A stretch of DNA of 64,000 nucleotides from Sebastes aleutianus (Eukaryota; Chordata; Actinopteri; Perciformes; Sebastidae): assembly GCA_916700875.1 (NCBI GenBank), contig CAKAKS010000066.1:5001742-5065741 (forward strand), read 5' to 3'. Position 1 is the stretch's first letter. Each line of letters starts with the position of its first letter. Below the pieces are notes generated by a model. The model was given only the letters and a program-made list of their open reading frames with translations, had not been told where the DNA came from and made no database searches. The position numbers were made by a program, and so were the translations under genes. Shown here one piece after another: positions 57,891 through 64,000 of the stretch.

Positions 57891-58306
57891 ACTGACCAGT
57901 AAGAGCTCTCTGTGGTGATTGTATGATAATACTAGAAAATTTCGCAAGAAATTTTGACCAGTGTGCCTGGTGCTGGGGGGATGGGTGGGGGCGAGGGGTG
58001 GTGCGGGTGGAGGGGGTGGCAGATTCAGACAGTCTGAGGTCCATAGTGACGTCATCACTGTAGGTTGGTCGTACTCTATATCCTATACCGGATTGGCACT
58101 CAGTGTGATCTGGTGGACGGGGTACGATCGTCTGTGGACCACTGAAAGGAATCAATGAGTTCTGAAACAATAGTTGCTTAAATAAGTATACTATTGTGTA
58201 CGAAACAGCGTGATGGAGTGAGGTGCTAAATAAGCATTGGAATAAGACACTCTTGAGATAAAGGAGTGTCAGGAAGAAATTACTAAATTAGCAATTGGGC
58301 AGGTGA

Positions 58307-58914
58307 GAAGAGGGAGAAAAGAACTACAACTAGAATTAGATTTCTATGATCCAGGCGCACTTATAATATACTTACACAATCAGTGCACACACACACACAC
58401 ACACACTTACATAATCAGTTCACACAAAGACACACACATGCCACACGTGTTCCCATGAGAAAAAAGTGTTAAGAGAAATGTTCTTATCTTGAGACACACC
58501 TTCTCCTAAAAGTCCTGCCAAGCACACAGTTATCTATTTTACTCAAGGCAGAACTGTCAAAACACTAAATGGGAACCCCTGTGGGCATGTGCATGTGTGT
58601 TAAAGTTTATGATTTCACCTTCATGACAACACGTATTTTTTGCAGTAGGTGAAGTTCTATGCAGACATTTAGCTACAAACTGATTATTTTGGTGATATAT
58701 ATTTATTATAATTCTATCTTGTCTAAAAGTATTTAGAATTAAAACAATATAACCATCCAGATAAAGAGACAATAACTGTTGTCATGAACATCACAGCAAA
58801 GTAAAGACAACTCTTTTTATATTTGGGATCTACCGGAGTCAGAATTGGTTATTCGGGAAAGCACAAATGATGCGATGAAAACAGATTAAACAAGCGTACA
58901 ACAACACAACGCCA
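58307..58914 (+). repeat. repeat F, copy 1 (about 606 bp)
   Basis: Nearly identical to 60802-61407, in the same orientation, from GAGAAGAGGGAGAAAAGAAC to AAGCGTACAACAACACAA. The (CA)n near 58386 differs in length. No coding frame. Confidence 0.9.
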
Positions 58915-58928
58915 GTGTGGGAAAAAAA

Positions 58929-59241
58929 CGCGTGAACGAGCCCCCAAATATGTTACGTCCTCTCAGACAAACAAAGGCTATATAACAATCAATTTATTTT
59001 AAATCAGGACAAAAGTAACTATAGAAAATGTAACTGAGTAATCAAAAGGTTGGAGATCCCGGTTAAATGAACAAAAGAAGGGGAAGTTGCTGGGCCAGCC
59101 ACGCAGTGGGCCGTCGCACCCAGCTCAACCGTCTAAACTCAAAAGTGTCTAACTTAAACCAAAAACCACCAAAACTTATCTACCGGAGATCTCCAGCTCA
59201 AAAACAAAGTCACAAACTAAATGCTGGGAAAATGTATATAA
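58929..59241 (-). mobile_element. LTR-retroelement remnant: primer-binding-site-like motif and LTR end
   Basis: On the minus strand 58946-58929 starts TGGGGGCTCGT, the first 11 bases of a tRNA-Pro primer-binding site, and then diverges. As at 50388, an LTR-like end CGTAACA (58957-58951) precedes it. No coding frames. Confidence 0.4.
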
Positions 59242-60493
59242 ACTGGAAAAACAAAGTTCGGAAACTTGTGTTTGGTTGATTATTTCTCTGTTGTTACAAT
59301 GATAATTGGCATTGTATTTTACATCGTTGGAAAGCCTGTTTATTTACCTTCGTAATGATGTCCAACTTGTAAGGATCATGCATTTGTGGGATGAGCAGCA
59401 CAGCTGATTATGTGGGTAGCGCCCAAGAAAAATTTGCCAAAATGCTCCGTCAATGGTAAACAGTGTATTCTCCTGTTGGTGTTGACTCTTGTTTTGAGTT
59501 GTTTGGTGGATTGGATGATTGAACTCTCTATCAGTAACAAGGAACAAACAAGACATATTGGCTATTTTACACTTTATTCATTTAATACACCGTCAGGAGC
59601 CTCAGTAGCGGTGGAAGATCCATACGCAGCCAAAACAGCCTGGCACCTCCTCCTCATGCTGGTCACCAACCTGGTCACACGTTGCTGTGGGATGGCGTTC
59701 CATTCCTCAACCAGGATTGGTTGCAGGTCAGCCAACGAGGTTGTGTTGGTCACTCTAACACGTACAGCACGCCCAAGCTGATCCTACAAGTGTTGAATTG
59801 GGTTGAGGTCTGGACTCTTGGTAGGCCGTTCCATTCTCTCTACTCCCACATTGTGGAGGTAGTCTGTGATAACCCTGGCTCTGTGGGGGTGAGCGTTGTT
59901 TCTTGGAGGATGAAGTTAGGTGCCAGATTGTGGAGATATGGGATCGCCACTGGCTGCAGAATCTCATCCCGATATCTCCCTGCATTGAGATGGCCTTCAA
60001 TGATGACAAGCCTTGTTTTGCCAGTGAGGGAGATGCCGACCACCAAAAGCTGTTACTCGATCGGTGCAACAATCAGCATAGCGTTCTCCACGTCGTCTCC
60101 ATACTTTGACCCTGCCATCCAACTTTGGCAGACAGAACCTGGACTCATCACTGAACATGACATTCCCCCACATGTTCAGGTTCCATTGTCTGTGTTGTCG
60201 ACACCAGCGCAAACGGGCCTGACAGTGAAGGGCAGTCATTGCAGGCTTCCTGGTAGCCTTATGAGAATACACTGTTTACCATTGGCAGAGCATTTTGGCA
60301 AATTTTTCTTGGGCGCTACCCACATAATCAGCTGTGCTGCTCATCCCACAAATCTATGATCCTTAAAAGTTGGACATCATTGTGAAGGTAAATAAACAGG
60401 CTTTCCAACGATGTAAAATACAATGACCATTAGCATTGTAACAACAGAGAAATAATCCACCAAACACAAGTTTCCGAACTTTGTTTTTCCAGT
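59242..60493 (-). mobile_element. decayed Tc1-like transposon with about 240-bp inverted repeats
   Basis: Arms 59242-59472 and 60262-60493 are inverted repeats, starting ACTGGAAAAACAAAGTTCGG and flanked by TA-rich DNA. Between them, on the minus strand, is a broken transposase: WCRQHRQWNLNMWGNVMFSD, then SDESRFCLPKLDGRVKVW (first catalytic Asp), then the PTKSPDLNPIQHL region in another frame and EEWNAIPQQRV. Frameshifts and stops separate the parts. The N-terminal DNA-binding domain is missing. Confidence 0.88.
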
Positions 60494-60801
60494 ATATATA
60501 CATATATATATATATAGAGGACAGAGATGTTAAATGTCATTGGGTAATCACTACTTGTGGTGGGTGATATTCCAGAGTATAAAATACCTTACAAAACCAG
60601 ATTAAAATCATGATTACTTCTAAGTAAATGTTGTCACTCTCAACCTCTGACTTCCTAGGAAAAGAAGCTCCAAAGCTACCTTGGACCATGCCTTGTGTGT
60701 GTGTTTGTGTCTACCTCCTGAGCTCCAATAGCCCATCTGTATTCATGTGTGATGATGTTAGTCCCCATTTTGAAACTTGACCACAAACTAGAGACACACA
60801 C

Positions 60802-61407
60802 GAGAAGAGGGAGAAAAGAACTACAACTAGAATTAGATTTCTATGATCCAGGCGCACTTATAATATACTTACACAATCAGTGCACACACACACACACTTA
60901 CACAATCAGTTCACACAAAGACACACACACATGCACACACGTGTTCCCATGAGAAAGAAGTATGAAGAGAAATGTTCTTTTCTTGAGACACACCTTCTCC
61001 TAAAAGTCCTGCCAAGCACACAGTTATCTATTTTACTCAAGGCAGAACTGTCAAAACACTAAATGGGAACCCCTGTGGGCATGTGCATGTGTGTTAAAGT
61101 TTATGATTTCACCTTCATGACAACACGTATTTTTTTGCAGTAGGTGAAGTTCTTTGCAGACATTTAGCTACAAACTGATTATTTTGGTGCTATATATTTA
61201 TTATAATTCTATCTTGTCTAAAAGTGTTTAGAATTAAAACAATATAACCATCCAGATAAAGAGACAATAACTGTTGTCATGAACATCACAGCAAAGTAAA
61301 GACAACTCTTTTTATATTTGGGATCTACCGGAGTCAGAATTGGTTATTCGGGAAAGCACAAATAATGCCATGAAAACAGATTAAACAAGCGTACAACAAC
61401 ACAAAGC
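60802..61407 (+). mobile_element. repeat F, copy 2, flanked by an 11-bp duplication
   Basis: Second copy of 58307-58914. AAACTAGAGAC lies on both sides (about 60786-60796 and 61409-61419), suggesting that this copy was inserted as a unit. No coding capacity. Confidence 0.75.
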
Positions 61408-61659
61408 CAAACTAGAGACCTGGAGCATTCAGAGCATGGACGGCTTTCCTAGCTAGGTTTACAATAAGGAGGTTTCTGCAGGATTGGTAGGTTATCCAAG
61501 ATGGGATAGCGTCTGAGCTGCATCTCAAATTAATCGTCACGTTCCCAGCTCAGATGATGTACACCAATTCTATTAGCTTTATTTTGACTTGAAGGGGTAA
61601 GGATAAGTTATATTAAAGAAAATTACTTCTACTTTTGGGAGGGAAAATCAGCTAATTAC

Positions 61660-61990
61660 ATAAAAAGTTATTTTTATAAAACGGTCGCTATATCGTGACA
61701 GTAGTGCATGAAACAAGTAACCTGAAAAAAATCATGTTCCTCTGTGTCCTCCGGTGCTCCTAACGGCATCTGCAAGATGACCGGAGGAAAACAAGCAGTA
61801 AGAGCTGATCCGAGGTCTGCTGTCCAGCTGCCATCTACGAGAGCCAGCTGTCAATCACTCACGAACTCCGACCAAACGGTCAAACTAGGCAGCGCTGATC
61901 AAATATGAATCAATATTCTGTTACGTTAATGCCTATTTCTCTCCTCAGATGTTTTCAGAATCATCTTGTAGTGCACGGTTTAGCTGTAAA
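61660..61990 (+). repeat. interspersed repeat family C, copy 4
   Basis: Shares 'AAAGTTATTTTTATAAAACG', 'GCAGCGCTGATCAAATATGA' and 'GTTTTCAGAATCATCTTGTA' with the other copies. The 119-residue frame starting inside it is not supported. Confidence 0.75.
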
Positions 61991-63063
61991 AAAGTCCTCC
62001 TCACATGGAAGACATGCAGTATATCACATAGGTAGTGTTACAGTTAATGAAATCACTTTGTTTATAGGTTTTATCTGTGTTGACGTCAGCAAAATATTTA
62101 GTTTGCATTATATTTTCACAGTGAGGGCAATGCATGAATTTAAAGGTGCCAAACGACTTCGTCAGCCCTTTTTTATCTGCTGGATAAGATATGAATACAT
62201 GAGCCTGTCCCGAAGAGTAGTAGCACGTCTAAAAGAAACAATAAGGGGTTCAGGAAAAACTTGACTCAATACAGTGTCGCTCTCAACGATGGCCCAGTTG
62301 TTCTTAACTATGCGTTGATCTGTTCAGCAAGAGAATTGTATGTCGTGGCAAAAAATGGGCGAGACTGATATAATCAATTAGTTGATTTACAAAAAGTCAT
62401 GTTGTCACACTACTGCAAAATGTTAAATGGGTCCATTCAGTGATTTCAGGAAAAAGAAAATGAATGAAGCAGGTTCATAAATCAAAGCGCAGATCGGAGT
62501 AATTATGAAGAATTTTCTCTCAGGCAATACAAGGGACACATTTTGAAGACAGCATATTTTTTAATTTAATTACATTCCTCCCTTTATTGAAAATCTGCTC
62601 AGAAAGTGTTTGAATCCATCATGAATATTAAAACTTAATTAGAAATACTTTTTAACTTTTAACATATTAAATGAAGTCATGGGGTTCACAGTCTCTACTC
62701 TATAGCATGAGTGGGTGGCTGCTGATAGACAGAGGGGTATTTTTACAGCTAGTGATGACTGTGACTCAGTAACTGAGGTCAAGCTGCAAACAGCACACTG
62801 AGTCACGTAATTATACTGTTTCATGAAGTAAAAATATCATATTTTCCTTCCCAAAATACCGTTTTCCTTCCTCGCAGTTACCGTAGTATCATGAATGAAA
62901 CATTCATCAGGAAACATGAATTATTTTACACATTTACAGCTGATTTTAACACATTTTATTAGAAGAAAAATCAATGAAACTTTTTTGAATTTTTTGAATT
63001 TTGAAATTCATTGCGTGAAGCAGACGGTCAGAAGTGTAGTTTATTTAACAGCTGACATTCCTT
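61991..63063. other. downstream stretch, unassigned
   Basis: No exon, RNA gene or recurring repeat recognised. Confidence 0.4.
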
Positions 63064-63498
63064 CATGGGTTGTTGGTGTTTGTCTCAGAGTTTAGACCAT
63101 AGACTGTATATAAGAAGTAGACGTAGTCACTGTGACGTTATCCATTGGTTTGTGGTCTGCCGTTTTGAAGCCTTGAGTTCGGCATTTTGTCCGTCAGTAT
63201 GGCTATCGCCAACTTTAACCCTTTCACAGTGTGTTTTCAGTTCAGGAAAGTTAATTAGAATCTTTTCGGTCGCCTAAAAATGTCTTATTGGTTGGTCACC
63301 ATTTGGTTGTACTTAACTCCAACCTCTCGAGTCACTTCTGGTTGCAAAAAAACAAGATGGCGACGGTCAAGTTGAATAACTCGAGGATTCAAAAAAGCAG
63401 TCCACAAACCAATGGGTGACGTCACGGTGACTACGTCCACTTCTTATACAGTATACAGTCTATAGTCAAAACCCTGGGACAAACACCAACAATCCATG
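63064..63498. mobile_element. MITE with long terminal inverted repeats
   Basis: Outer arms 'GGGTTGTTGGTGTTTGTCTC' and 'GGGACAAACACCAACAATCC' and inner arms 'ATAGACTGTATATAAGAAGT' and 'ACTTCTTATACAGTATACAG' are inverted. About 435 bp, no coding capacity. The inner type is common in fish. Confidence 0.75.
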
Positions 63499-63539
63499 CT
63501 GTTTTGAATCCTTGAATTCGACAATTTGGCCGTCGCTAT

Positions 63540-63710
63540 CTTGGTTTTTGGCCGTCGCCATCTTGTTTTTTTTGCAACCAGAGGTGACACGAGAGAGTGG
63601 AGCTAAGTACAACCGAACCGAACCGAACCGAACCGAACCGAATTTTTAGGCCAAAATGTTACAATTAACTTTCATGAACTGAAAACACACTGTGAAAGGG
63701 TTACAGCTGT
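63540..63710 (-). repeat. partial inverted MITE copy with (AACCG)n
   Basis: Related in reverse to 63220-63370 ('ACACTGTGAAAGGGTTA' vs 'TAACCCTTTCACAGTGTG'). It contains an (AACCG)n microsatellite at 63611-63642. Confidence 0.7.
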
Positions 63711-64000
63711 AAGACTAAAACACGGACAACTCCCAGACCGGACAACGCCGTGGTAGCGACCTGTCAATCACAAGGTAGCCACGCCCTAAAGCATCCCCTG
63801 CTTTATGGTCTATCTGACTCTAAATGGGACCATAATTTACTAAATGAACATCATGCTGTATTGAAGAAGACTTGAAACTAGCGATTGAGACCATAAACTC
63901 ATGTTTACAATGTTTACTGAGGTAATAAATCAAGTGAGAAGTAGGCTCATTTTCTCATAGACTTCTATACTATCAGACTTCTTTTAGCAACCAGAGGAGT

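Noticed and set aside
59682..60359. 225-codon plus-strand frame, the longest in the window
   Set aside because: It is the antisense of the decayed Tc1 transposase on the minus strand; the transposase motifs read only on the minus strand.
61905..62264. 119-codon open frame downstream
   Set aside because: Its first part lies in repeat family C and the rest has no recognisable domain or splice context.
1..64000. CRISPR arrays, tRNA or rRNA genes, bacterial operons
   Set aside because: Direct repeats are microsatellites or transposons; no cloverleaf or rRNA-like sequence was recognised; spliced gene structure shows a vertebrate nuclear genome.

Overview
This window is vertebrate nuclear DNA, almost certainly from a teleost fish. 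It holds one split gene with consensus GT/AG introns, many (GT)n and (CT)n microsatellites, and a dense set of fish-type interspersed repeats: several non-autonomous hAT families, two decayed Tc1/mariner elements, LINE 3' ends and MITEs. Repeats of percomorph type suggest a perch-like fish, but the species cannot be read from the sequence.

The only gene I can support is on the + strand. It is assembled from 22 coding exons between 10307 and 55886, every junction keeps the reading frame, and the product is 802 residues. It is a mitochondrial glycerol-3-phosphate acyltransferase of the GPAT1/GPAT2 family and fits GPAT2 best, by length (mammalian GPAT2 is about 795 residues), by the LPP variant of motif II and by the C-terminal blocks. 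The first acyltransferase motif has Arg where the catalytic His of HX4D should be, motif II lacks its basic residues and motif III is unrecognisable. Motif IV (VPVGISYD) and the LAQPFSL block are intact. The protein therefore looks like a pseudo-acyltransferase with a preserved fold. This matches the known non-lipid role of GPAT2 (mouse) and Minotaur (Drosophila) in piRNA biogenesis.

Layout: 1-10286 is upstream DNA with hAT, MITE and LINE-derived fragments and a perfect 28-bp inverted repeat. 10287-55886 is the gene. Its larger introns hold nearly all the repeats: a nested hAT in intron 1, a hAT with perfect target duplication in intron 2, LINE and hAT pieces in intron 5, a 711-bp hAT in intron 6, a Tc1 and a further hAT in intron 8, a 2.5-kb A-rich higher-order satellite in intron 15, a MITE and a hAT in intron 18, a fold-back element inside a LINE and an LTR/primer-binding-site remnant in intron 19, and two more hATs in intron 21. 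55887-64000 is the 3' UTR plus repeats: a 1.25-kb Tc1 with about 240-bp inverted repeats, a 606-bp direct duplication, and a MITE with long inverted termini. No second protein-coding gene, tRNA, rRNA or CRISPR array was seen.

All family assignments rest on recalled family motifs and on comparisons inside the window. No database search was possible.
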